This document shows, in pieces, positions 1 to 7,698 of a DNA stretch of 36,816 nt. The notes below the pieces were generated by a model. It searched no databases and had not been told where the DNA came from. It worked only from the letters and a program-made list of their open reading frames with translations. The first letter of the stretch is position 1, and the number at the start of each line of letters is the position of its first letter. The stretch is from Candidatus Poribacteria bacterium. Lineage in GTDB: Bacteria; Poribacteria; WGA-4E; WGA-3G. The position numbers were made by a program, and so were the translations under genes. The stretch lies in the NCBI GenBank assembly GCA_022394775.1, contig JAGFCB010000273.1, positions 1-36,816 of the forward strand, in the 5' to 3' direction.

Positions 1-288
1 CCGCTGAAACTTACTTGATAGCTCCGATCCGGGGATTGATCTGGAGCCTTACAGAAAAACATCAAAAACTTAGCCAAAGATGGCAGCCATGCAACAACGG
101 CAGCATAGCGGATTTTACCACGGAGGAGGCCCCGCTGAAACTTACTTGATAGCTCCGATCCGGGGATTGATCTGGAGCCTTACAGAAAAATGTCAAAAAC
201 TTAGCCAAAGATGGCAGCCATGCAACAACGGCAGCATGGCGGATTTTACCATGGAGGAGGCCCTGCTGAAAGTTACCTGACAGCTCCC
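1..288. repeat. 131-bp tandem repeat, about 2.2 copies
   Basis: Copy 1 occupies 1-131, copy 2 occupies 132-262, and a diverged partial third copy runs from 263 to about 288. Copies 1 and 2 differ at only about four positions. The period is not a multiple of three, so this is not a repeated protein domain. Each unit ends a reading frame: it reads ...EEAPLKLT-stop in copy 1 and ...EEALLKVT-stop at 277-279. The array may therefore be a duplicated 3' end of a gene lying left of the window. The left boundary cannot be seen, so the true copy number is unknown. The last copy abuts the leader of the dehydrogenase gene at 308. Confidence 0.9.
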
Positions 289-307
289 GTTAGGGCCAAA
301 TTAAAAG

Positions 308-1348
308 ATGAGAAAAGTTGTGATGATGAATGAAGCGGGACGTATCTGGACGGAGGAGCAGGAAATACCTTCGCTGAAACCGGGGCAGTTGCTTATTGAA
401 GTCCACGCCTCGATGGTGAGTCCGGGTACGGAACTTGGAGGTGTCAAGCGGCGACGCGAAAACCCTGGTTCCGAAGCGCGGCAGCGTTCGTTTGGATATA
501 CCAATGCTGGTGTTGTTATCGGTACAGAAGGTGATTGCGACGAATTTGAGATTGGCGATCGGGTGGCTGGTATGGGCGGTGGCTACGCACTCCACGCCAC
601 TCATGCTTGTGTGCCGCATAACCTATGCGCGAAAGTACCGGATGATGTTACCAGCGAAGAGGCCGCGTCCATTCATCTCGCAGCAACGGCGTTACACGCC
701 GTGCAACGTGGACGTATCCGCATCGGTGAGAATGTTGTCGTTGCTGGGTTGGGCATTGTTGGACAATTTGCGTGTCAGATCGCCAAAACGGCGGGTGCCT
801 ATGTTATCGGTTTAGACCAACTACCCTTACGGATTGGTATCGCCGAAGACGCTGGTGTACACCGCGCGATAAACGTTTCGGAGACGGATCCGGTTCCTAT
901 TGCGAATGAATTTAGCAACGGTTACGGCATGGATTGCGGGATTATCGCTTTCGGCGGCGATGCGACAAGCGCGTTTCAGCAGATTCGAGCAATGCTCAAA
1001 ACTGCACCCGATACGCACAAGATGGGACGGATCGTTATTGTCGGGGGGGCAAGCATTACGCACGGTTTCGCAGCCGGACTCGGTAATGTGGATGTTATCA
1101 GTGCGGCGCGTACGGGTCCTGGCTATCACGACGAAGACTATGAACACGGTGCGGATTATCCGCCAGTCTTTGTGCCGTGGCCGACACAACGCAACTTAGA
1201 ACTATCGCTGCGACTCATGTCCGAAGGCAAGATTCAGGTGAATCCGTTGATTACAGATGTTATCCCGATTGATCAGGCATCTGAAGGATGTGAAAAGCTG
1301 ATTCAGACCCCGAATGAGGCATTGGGCGTTGTCTTTTCGATGCAGTAG
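308..1348 (+). CDS. Medium-chain (zinc-type family) alcohol/polyol dehydrogenase-like oxidoreductase
   Basis: This 346-residue cytoplasmic protein has the two-domain MDR layout. The N-terminal GroES-like half contains SPGTE near residues 38-42 and a GDRVAGMGGGY stretch near 83-93. The Rossmann half carries the NAD(P)-binding motif GLGIVG at 147-152. The cysteine that binds catalytic zinc in classical ADHs is absent: SPGTE stands where CGTD-type motifs occur. It therefore probably belongs to a zinc-independent or atypical sugar/polyol dehydrogenase subgroup. Substrate cannot be deduced. Carbohydrate genes across the window make a sugar or polyol plausible. The start at 308 has only a weak purine-rich ribosome site. 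Family assignment is firm, function is not. Confidence 0.85.
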   Translation: MRKVVMMNEAGRIWTEEQEIPSLKPGQLLIEVHASMVSPGTELGGVKRRRENPGSEARQRSFGYTNAGVVIGTEGDCDEFEIGDRVAGMGGGYALHATHACVPHNLCAKVPDDVTSEEAASIHLAATALHAVQRGRIRIGENVVVAGLGIVGQFACQIAKTAGAYVIGLDQLPLRIGIAEDAGVHRAINVSETDPVPIANEFSNGYGMDCGIIAFGGDATSAFQQIRAMLKTAPDTHKMGRIVIVGGASITHGFAAGLGNVDVISAARTGPGYHDEDYEHGADYPPVFVPWPTQRNLELSLRLMSEGKIQVNPLITDVIPIDQASEGCEKLIQTPNEALGVVFSMQ

Positions 1349-1434
1349 ATTGTTGTTCTCTTGCCAGTGAAGTTTGGAATATTGAGGCGCAAAGAATGCG
1401 ATAGTAACAAATGCTGCTAAAACGCAGCGGAAAC

Positions 1435-1510
1435 CCGATTTTTTGACCAACAACTCGACTCCGAACGTAATAGAAAAGGCACGAGTTGTTGATCAAAACG
1501 GAAAAATCGG
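1435..1510. repeat. Imperfect inverted repeat (possible miniature element or terminator)
   Basis: The left arm at 1435-1457 and right arm at 1482-1510 pair over an outer CCGATTTTT/AAAAATCGG block and an inner TGACCAACAACTCG / CGAGTTGTTGATCA block with one mismatch. The right arm carries about six extra bases between the blocks. The loop is 24 nt. It fills most of the gap between the dehydrogenase stop and the acetyltransferase start. It could end transcription of the upstream gene, or be a small dispersed palindromic repeat; no other copy is in this window. Confidence 0.6.
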
Positions 1511-1534
1511 AGCAGAAACCTAATCGTTAAAAAT

Positions 1535-2773
1535 ATGGAAATTAGAGCAGCTCACAAATCAGAATTAGAGCAAGTTGTCGAACTTAGTTGCTTGGCTTTT
1601 GATTCAGATGATCATGAACGCTATTGGCAGTATGTCCAAGGTGATAGCAGTTATCGTCCGTCCCAAACCCGTGTTGTTGTAGTGAATGGCAAGGTTGTCT
1701 CGACTTTGCGCGTTTGGGAACGACGGATACGGGTCGGGGAATCTCTCGTGACCATGGGGGGCATCGGTGGTGTCTGTACACATCCCGACTATCGTGGTGT
1801 TGGATACGCCTCCGCGCTCATGCGGGATACTATTGAGTACTTGAAGACAACGGGGTATGACATAGGTGCTTTGTTCACTATCATCCCCGAGGAGTTCTAC
1901 CGCCAACTCGGTTGGGTTTCCTTGCCCCTGCGGAGTTCTATTGTGGCGTGTAGTTCGTCAATAGAGGCAGAGACTCCACCTGGATGGAAAATAACCGATT
2001 TTACCCCAGAAACGGATTTAGATGCTGTGGCGAGGCTATACAACATCGCGAATGAACAGCAGAGCGGTGCTATTGCCCGGACGCGTGCTTACTGGGATAT
2101 GGCACCCTCCCGTATACGGTGTGTCCTTCCGACTGTTGTCGCACGCCGAGTAGAAGAGACTTGTGCTTCCGAATTAGGTGGGTATCTCAATTATCGGTTA
2201 GGTGGAAAAGTCGCTGAAGTACTTGAGGTTGGATACATGCCCGACAATTCGGAGGCAACTTTGGATGTGCTTGTGTCTCATCTTTTGCAAACACACAACA
2301 TTGAGAAAGTCGTCTGTACATTTTCGTCGATGCTCTCGTCTCAACATCCTTTTGTGCGACGCGTTGTACGGAAGTGTAATGGCACCTTAACATTGGTAGA
2401 CGGAACCCCGATGATGTTCTATGCTGTGAACCTACCAGTGTTCTTGCGCCGTCTTGTTGTCGGGTGGGAATCGCGAATTGCGGATGTCAACGAGACATTT
2501 CCACCGCTTGCTGTCAAATTGCCTGCTCTCAACAACCAGCAAGCAGTGCTGCGGCACAATGCTGACGGCACCCTGCAAATCGTCCCTGAGGATGCCGATG
2601 CAGTTGATTTCGGCATAGACTTGTCTGAAGCAGATTTTTGGAAACTCCTATTTGGCGAAATAGGGTGGGAACAGATAAGGGCTGATGTTACAGTACCGGC
2701 AGAAATTTCGGCGTTTTTGGCGGTCTTGTTTCCCAAACGGGATGTTATTTATTGGCGTCCGGACCGGTATTGA
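1535..2773 (+). CDS. Eis-like GNAT N-acetyltransferase
   Basis: This 412-residue protein has the Eis layout. An N-terminal GNAT domain carries the acetyl-CoA loop R-G-V-G-Y-A at 87-92, preceded by GGVCTHPDY. A second GNAT-like domain starts around 155. The C-terminal part, from about 300, resembles the sterol-carrier-protein-like domain of this family. Tyr122 in EEFYRQLGW corresponds to the proposed general-acid Tyr126 of M. tuberculosis Eis. The chain ends on an aromatic residue (Tyr412), as Eis does with Phe402, whose terminal carboxylate is used in catalysis. Eis enzymes acetylate amines such as aminoglycosides or lysines; the substrate here is unknown. The methyltransferase gene follows within 30 bp. 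Confidence 0.85.
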   Translation: MEIRAAHKSELEQVVELSCLAFDSDDHERYWQYVQGDSSYRPSQTRVVVVNGKVVSTLRVWERRIRVGESLVTMGGIGGVCTHPDYRGVGYASALMRDTIEYLKTTGYDIGALFTIIPEEFYRQLGWVSLPLRSSIVACSSSIEAETPPGWKITDFTPETDLDAVARLYNIANEQQSGAIARTRAYWDMAPSRIRCVLPTVVARRVEETCASELGGYLNYRLGGKVAEVLEVGYMPDNSEATLDVLVSHLLQTHNIEKVVCTFSSMLSSQHPFVRRVVRKCNGTLTLVDGTPMMFYAVNLPVFLRRLVVGWESRIADVNETFPPLAVKLPALNNQQAVLRHNADGTLQIVPEDADAVDFGIDLSEADFWKLLFGEIGWEQIRADVTVPAEISAFLAVLFPKRDVIYWRPDRY

Positions 2774-2799
2774 GAAATAGAGGGGCACAGAGAACGGGT

Positions 2800-3723
2800 A
2801 TGGCACATAATTGTAAGGACGATTCGGAATTCCGCAAGGGGGGGACACAGACCAGTGCGTTCGGAACACCTGGACGAATCAATCACGATGCGAGTGAATT
2901 TTATGGAAGCAAACTTTACGCCGATCAGGAACTTCCGGAACCTGACAACTGGGTAGAAAACCCTATCTCTGCCCAAAACCTGAATCAACTCTATTGTGCG
3001 TCTAGCACAGATATGTCCGCGATTCCCGATGATAGTATCCACCTGATGGTCACATCCCCTCCGTATAACGCTAAAAAGGAGTACGATGATGATCTGTCGC
3101 TTGCGGAATACAGGGAACTCCTCTATGCTGTCTTCGCCGAGACGTATAGAAAATTGGTCACCGGTGGCAGGGCATGCATTAATATCGCTAATTTAGGTCG
3201 GAAACCCTATATCCCATTGCATAGTTACATCATAGAGGACATGCTTGCGATAGGCTATCACATGCGGGGCGAAATCATCTGGGATAAAGCCTCAAGTGCA
3301 GGAAGTTCAACGGCGTGGGGCAGTTGGAAATCCGCTGCGAATCCGGTGTTGAGAGACGTTCATGAGTATATTCTCGTTTTTTCCAAAGGCTCCTTTTCTC
3401 GAAAACGCAACGGAAAAGAGAATTCTATTCGTAAAGAGGATTTCCTGCAATGGACAAAAAGCGTCTGGACATTTCCGTCTGTCTCAGCGAAACGTATCGG
3501 ACATCCTGCACCCTTTCCTGAGGAGCTACCGCATCGATTAATCCAACTCTATACTTTCGTCGGCGATGTTGTCTTGGATCCGTTCTGTGGAAGTGGTACG
3601 ACATGCTTGAGTGCCTTGAAATCAGAGAGGCATTATATCGGGTACGATATTGAGAAGAAGTATATTGCATTGGCAAACGAACGGATTAGAGCGTATAGCG
3701 ATCAACCGCGCTTATCAATATAA
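2800..3723 (+). CDS. Orphan DNA amino-methyltransferase (beta-class N4/N6 type)
   Basis: From the ATG at 2800 this gives 307 residues. Catalytic motif IV TSPPYN (85-90) precedes the SAM-binding motif I DPFCGSGTT (260-268). That order is typical of beta-class N6-adenine/N4-cytosine methyltransferases, and SPPY is frequent in N4-cytosine enzymes. The motif IV to I interval of about 170 residues holds the presumed target-recognition region. An upstream in-frame TTG at 2752 would overlap the acetyltransferase gene and adds 16 residues without family features, so I prefer 2800, although its ribosome site is weak. No restriction endonuclease gene lies next to it, which suggests a solitary regulatory or protective methylase. 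The specificity cannot be read. Confidence 0.88.
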   Translation: MAHNCKDDSEFRKGGTQTSAFGTPGRINHDASEFYGSKLYADQELPEPDNWVENPISAQNLNQLYCASSTDMSAIPDDSIHLMVTSPPYNAKKEYDDDLSLAEYRELLYAVFAETYRKLVTGGRACINIANLGRKPYIPLHSYIIEDMLAIGYHMRGEIIWDKASSAGSSTAWGSWKSAANPVLRDVHEYILVFSKGSFSRKRNGKENSIRKEDFLQWTKSVWTFPSVSAKRIGHPAPFPEELPHRLIQLYTFVGDVVLDPFCGSGTTCLSALKSERHYIGYDIEKKYIALANERIRAYSDQPRLSI

Positions 3724-3729
3724 ACGGGC

Positions 3730-6027
3730 TTACGCCAAAATGTATGTTTTCTCTGCTGTTGTTCCAAACGTCATAACCGAGTCCGATTGCGTTGTGTCAA
3801 CTGCTTGTCCATCGCATGTTACTGCGACAGCTGCTGTTGTACGGACGGTGCAGTCTTTTCCCAATGTAGAATGCAGCCGGGCCTCAGTCAGCTGCCCATT
3901 TTCCCATGCCATATCTACCTCAAACCCGCCGCGAGCGCGTAAGCCTTTGACGTGTCCAGTGTTCCACGCTTCTGGGAGAGCGGGTAACAGATGAATCTCA
4001 CCTGCATGGCTCTGTAGTAGCATCTCCGCGATGCCGGAGACTCCGCCGAAATTGCCGTCAATTTGGAAAGGCGGATGTGTATCAAACAGGTTCGTCAATG
4101 TGCATTTTGCCAGAAGTGCTTGGAGATGGGTATATGCCTCTTCGGCATCTTCAAGTCGTGCCCAGAAGTTGATGAGCCATGCACGGCTCCACCCCGTATG
4201 ACCACCGCCGTGTGCCAAGCGATATTCTAACGATTTCTTTGCTGCTGCCGCCAACTCCGGTGTGCCGCGCAATGTAATCTGAGAACTGGGGTGGAGTCCA
4301 TACATGTGAGACATGTGTCGATGCCCAGGTTCCGGTTCGTCGTAGTCGAATACCCATTCCTGCAGCCGTCCTGTTTTCTCGCTAATCTGGAGCGGCGCGA
4401 GTCGTTCTAAAGCAGAGACCAACTCAGTACGAAATTCTGAATCTTCTCCGAGTACATCAATGCAAGCGATGCAGTTGGTAAAGAGTTCATGTATAATTTC
4501 CAGATCGATTGTTGCGGCGTATGTAAAGAGGGAGCGTGTACCGTCAGGTTTTAGGAAACTATTTTCGGGTGAGTGTGAAGGGTTTGTGACGAGTTTACCA
4601 GCAAAGGGTGTGCCTTCTGGTGCTTCAATAAGGAAATCGAGCATGAAACGGGCTGCGCCTTTCATGAGTGGGTAGCCTTGTTTAATAAGGAAATCCTTAT
4701 CACCACCGAAAAGGTAGTGCTCCCAGACGTGTTCACATAACCATGCAGCACCGACAGGCGAGATACCCCAAATACCGTCAGCAGGCGTTGTGAACCCCCA
4801 AACGTCAGAGAGATGGTGAACAACCCAACCGTCAGCACCGTAATGGATTTGTGCTGTCCGATTTCCCGGTTCAACGAGTGTATCCATGTAATCAAATAGC
4901 GGTATATGGCATTCCGGTAGGTTACAAATTTCCGGGACCCAATAGTTCATCTGGAGGTTGATATTGGTGTGGAAATCGCTGTTCCAAGGTGCGTTCATGT
5001 GCTCGTTCCAGATGCCTTGCAAATTTGCCGGTAGGCACCCGGGTCGTGAGCTTCCGATCAGGAGATAGCGTCCATATTGAAAATAGAGTGCAACGAGTCC
5101 GGGATCTGATGCCCCCGCTTTCACTGCCTCTAAGCGTTCATTGGTCGGAAGATTTTCGGCATCCGTAGCACCGAGGTCTAAGTCGACCCGTTGAAAGAGA
5201 TATTGATGCTCAGCAATATGATCCTCCCGAATTGCTGCGTAAGATTTTGTATCGATACCTGTTAGATAATTTTCGCAAAGTGCGTGCGAATTTCCACTCA
5301 TGTCTGTCTGATTTACGTAGCTCGTTGCAGCGGAGAGAAAGAGTGTGACGGCATCCGCGCCACTGACAGACAGACTTTCTCCTGTTGATTTGACGTTTCC
5401 ACCCTCAACATTCACCTGTAGATAGGCTGAAAACCGTACCCCGTCATCGCCGCACTGCCCATCAAGCCGGAGGATATTGGCTGCGATCGCTTCAACGGCG
5501 GCATCCTGTTCACGGGTCATCGTCATATCAAAAGCGATTTGTCCGATTGCATCAGACGCAATTCTGATAACGATAAGGTCGTCCACCGCTGTCACAAAGA
5601 CTTCTCTTGTAAAGTTGATGTCACCGCAGCGATAGGTCGTTTTTGCGATACCGGTGTTTAGATCAAGTTCCCGACGGTATTGTGTCGCCTCTTTATGTGT
5701 AAACTCCAGAAACAGATCGCCTAAGGACTGGTAGGATTTGATCCGTTCTGGCACGCCGAGCATCGTTTCTCCAGCCAGTTGAGTGGCTTCTTCGTTTTTG
5801 TCATCAAAGAGGAGTTGTTGCACCTTCGGAAGTGCTTCTAAAGCCTTTGGATTGTTGGTGTCGCGGGGACCGCCGTCCCAAAGTGTTTCTTCGTTGAGTT
5901 GGATACGTTCCCGTTCTACTGCGCCGAACACCATCGCACCGAGTCTCCCATTTCCGACGGGTAGTGCGTCTGTCCATGCTTCGGCGGGTTTCTGATACCA
6001 TAGCGTAAGATTATCTGTGTTTGTCAT
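3730..6027 (-). CDS. Glycoside hydrolase family 95 alpha-L-fucosidase
   Basis: The 765-residue length fits GH95. The N-terminal signature around LPVGNGRLGAMVFG (22-35) and QLNEETLWDGGP (43-54) is diagnostic. The catalytic constellation known from Bifidobacterium AfcA is visible: HTNIN with Asn355 and Asn357, the acid Glu488 in PSHSPENS, and the base-side Asp657 in FQIDGNFGG. GH95 enzymes are inverting 1,2-alpha-L-fucosidases, with some alpha-L-galactosidases. There is no signal peptide, so it should act on imported oligosaccharides in the cytoplasm. It is the last gene of the minus-strand run and has its own strong promoter at 6141-6169. AAAGGG about 13 nt upstream serves as ribosome site. 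The exact sugar and linkage are not certain. Confidence 0.93.
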   Translation of the reverse strand: MTNTDNLTLWYQKPAEAWTDALPVGNGRLGAMVFGAVERERIQLNEETLWDGGPRDTNNPKALEALPKVQQLLFDDKNEEATQLAGETMLGVPERIKSYQSLGDLFLEFTHKEATQYRRELDLNTGIAKTTYRCGDINFTREVFVTAVDDLIVIRIASDAIGQIAFDMTMTREQDAAVEAIAANILRLDGQCGDDGVRFSAYLQVNVEGGNVKSTGESLSVSGADAVTLFLSAATSYVNQTDMSGNSHALCENYLTGIDTKSYAAIREDHIAEHQYLFQRVDLDLGATDAENLPTNERLEAVKAGASDPGLVALYFQYGRYLLIGSSRPGCLPANLQGIWNEHMNAPWNSDFHTNINLQMNYWVPEICNLPECHIPLFDYMDTLVEPGNRTAQIHYGADGWVVHHLSDVWGFTTPADGIWGISPVGAAWLCEHVWEHYLFGGDKDFLIKQGYPLMKGAARFMLDFLIEAPEGTPFAGKLVTNPSHSPENSFLKPDGTRSLFTYAATIDLEIIHELFTNCIACIDVLGEDSEFRTELVSALERLAPLQISEKTGRLQEWVFDYDEPEPGHRHMSHMYGLHPSSQITLRGTPELAAAAKKSLEYRLAHGGGHTGWSRAWLINFWARLEDAEEAYTHLQALLAKCTLTNLFDTHPPFQIDGNFGGVSGIAEMLLQSHAGEIHLLPALPEAWNTGHVKGLRARGGFEVDMAWENGQLTEARLHSTLGKDCTVRTTAAVAVTCDGQAVDTTQSDSVMTFGTTAEKTYILA

Positions 6028-6140
6028 TATAAATGATACCCTTTAATAGTCTTTATATTCTGGTTGAGCCCTTATGCAGAATGTTAGTCTTCTCACATTG
6101 TTTCTCAAAATGATACCTATTAGATATGATATACCGAACT

Positions 6141-6169
6141 ATTCTATCAGATATGGCGTACGCTGTCAA
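6141..6169 (-). promoter_or_regulatory. Sigma70-type promoter for the GH95 gene
   Basis: On the minus strand TTGACA (6164-6169) is followed after exactly 17 bp by TAGAAT (6141-6146). The predicted start site is near 6134, giving a leader of about 105 nt before the GH95 ATG at 6027. This suggests the fucosidase can be transcribed independently of the SUMF1/Hsp70 block upstream. Confidence 0.7.
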
Positions 6170-6196
6170 AATTATGGCTATTTAGTTTTCGATTTC

Positions 6197-7534
6197 CTAA
6201 AGAGACGCGGATCTTACACAACGAAAACCGACGTTGTTAATCGAGTGCGAAGGTGTGAACCTGAAGCGAGGGGCCACACTCACGTAACGTGGTATACTCA
6301 TCCAAGAACCCCCGCGTAATACACGGTATGTTTTAAGGGACGTAAAATTATTAAGCACGTAGGTTATATCGCTACCCGCAACTGGGTTCCGATGTGGCGA
6401 AGCGGCATAGAAATCCAAAATATGTTCATCAAGGCACCATTCCCAGACATTCCCAACGATGTCATACACACCGTAATTGTTAGGCGGATACTCACCGATA
6501 GATGTTATCTGTCCGATATTCTCACCGTAGTTCGCTTTTGTTGTATCAATTTGATCGCCCCACGGGTATTTTTTTCCGGTTAAACCGCCGCGTGCTGCTT
6601 TTTCCCACTCTGCCTCCGTTGGTAAACGCTTTTCTGCCCATTGCGCGTACGCCATCGCTGCGTACCAACTCACATTCACGACAGGATGGTTAGCTGCCCC
6701 TTTCGGATAATTATTTCGATGCCAAATTCTGAGATAATTTCCATTGTGATAGTCTATCGGTATGGTGTCTTTCTGCCACTGCGGGCACGCATCCAAGAAT
6801 ACCTTGTATTGCTCGTTGGTCACTGGGTATTTATCCATATAGAACGCGTCAAGGTAGACAGGATGCACGGGCTTTTCACTATCGTTTGCGTCTTCCTCGC
6901 TGCTGCCCATGAGAAACTCACCCGCGAGGATGACCACCATTTCAGCAGGCACATCAAACCTTGAAATCGTTGGTGCTGAGGTAATCTCTGACCTAACTGA
7001 AGACAGCGATTCCGAGTTTTGCTGTTTGTTTGTTGAAGATATTGATTCTGAGGCGGTCTCAGGTGTTTCTGTAGGTATGAATTCTGGTGCCAAAAATTCG
7101 CTCTCATGTGGATCTTCCTGAGAAAGTAGTGTCGTGAGATGCTCTTGTCGTTTTTGAGCGTCTTTCAAAGTGTCCCGCGCTTGATTCAAAAGTGCCCGCC
7201 ACTGTTCTTCTGTTCTGCCATCTGGTCGAATACGCGCCCCCGCACGCAACGATGCACTATAGCGTTTCTTGTGGGCAGCCTCAACGCGAGTTGCAATATC
7301 GGTTTCGCTTTGATTTTGGACCTCTGCGGCTGAGAGTCCGAGCACCTCAAAATAGTCCACACCTTCACCGACAACTAAGCCCGATGCTTTCAGAATCTCG
7401 GTTGCCTCATCAATGGTAAGACTGTATTGTTGTCCTGCTTGACGTAGAAGTCCGATACGCTGTTCATCGGTAATAGTCGGTGAAACTGCTTTGAGTGCGT
7501 TGATGAATGTGGTAAATTCCTCGCGTTTGGACAC
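6197..7534 (-). CDS. J-like N-terminus fused to catalytically degenerate SUMF1/FGE-fold domain (paralogue A)
   Basis: Length is 445 residues, starting at GTG 7534 with AGGAAAGG eight bases upstream. Residues 1-55 are helical (MSKREEF...). Residues 61-130 look like a J domain: YFEVLG opens it, a basic helix AAHKKRY follows, RPD (103-105) sits where HPD is expected, and a third helix ends in KDAQKR. A Ser/Thr/Glu-rich linker spans about 135-195. A SUMF1/FGE-sulfatase domain follows (198-445: GEFLMGS, YPVTNEQY, RLPTEAEWEKAARGG, YPWG, GNVWEWC, RGGSW, GFRC). Both catalytic cysteines expected two and seven residues after RGGSW are replaced (Ser413, Val418), so it cannot be a working formylglycine-generating enzyme. 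It is a tandem paralogue of the gene at 7699-8940, next to an Hsp70 gene. Domain calls are firm for SUMF1 and inferred for the J-like part. Confidence 0.85.
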   Translation of the reverse strand: MSKREEFTTFINALKAVSPTITDEQRIGLLRQAGQQYSLTIDEATEILKASGLVVGEGVDYFEVLGLSAAEVQNQSETDIATRVEAAHKKRYSASLRAGARIRPDGRTEEQWRALLNQARDTLKDAQKRQEHLTTLLSQEDPHESEFLAPEFIPTETPETASESISSTNKQQNSESLSSVRSEITSAPTISRFDVPAEMVVILAGEFLMGSSEEDANDSEKPVHPVYLDAFYMDKYPVTNEQYKVFLDACPQWQKDTIPIDYHNGNYLRIWHRNNYPKGAANHPVVNVSWYAAMAYAQWAEKRLPTEAEWEKAARGGLTGKKYPWGDQIDTTKANYGENIGQITSIGEYPPNNYGVYDIVGNVWEWCLDEHILDFYAASPHRNPVAGSDITYVLNNFTSLKTYRVLRGGSWMSIPRYVSVAPRFRFTPSHSINNVGFRCVRSASL

Positions 7535-7587
7535 GTATTATACCTTTCCTAAGAATTAGCCGGACTCGCAATGATATAAAAAATAGT

Positions 7588-7679
7588 TAGAACTTACGCA
7601 TTTTTCCATGATAACGGACATCTTACGCACTGCAGGCGGGGTTTGAAACCCCGCCTGCAGTGGGGCTGCGTACGTCCTA
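7588..7679. mobile_element. MITE-like element 1 (92 bp) with TAG(G/A)ACTTACGCA-type terminal repeats
   Basis: The left end TAGAACTTACGCA (7588-7600) and right end TGCGTACGTCCTA (7667-7679) are inverted copies with two mismatches. The same 6-bp sequence AATAGT flanks it at 7582-7587 and 7679-7684, one base overlapping the right end, which is consistent with a target-site duplication. Its interior contains a 33-bp perfect palindrome. A second element with the same ends lies at 13678-13788. It encodes no protein. It sits in the leader between the two SUMF1 paralogues and may separate their transcription. Confidence 0.8.
7629..7661. terminator. Perfect 16-bp-stem hairpin inside MITE 1
   Basis: The sequence ACTGCAGGCGGGGTTT (7629-7644) is followed by a single G and then its exact reverse complement (7646-7661). 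A GC-rich stem of 16 bp would form a very stable structure in either transcript. No clear T-run follows on either strand, so intrinsic termination is only possible. As RNA it would need a few central bases unpaired. Confidence 0.6.
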
Positions 7680-7698
7680 ATAGTAAAGGGATTGGGAA

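Noticed and set aside
1..280. Repeated small protein encoded by the 131-bp repeats (66-residue frame at 80-280)
   Set aside because: The unit length breaks the frame between copies and there is no ribosome site. The frame is a by-product of the repeat.
2752..2799. TTG start for the methyltransferase overlapping the acetyltransferase gene
   Set aside because: The extra 16 residues carry no motif and lie in the coding region of the upstream gene. ATG 2800 is a simpler start, though its ribosome site is weak.
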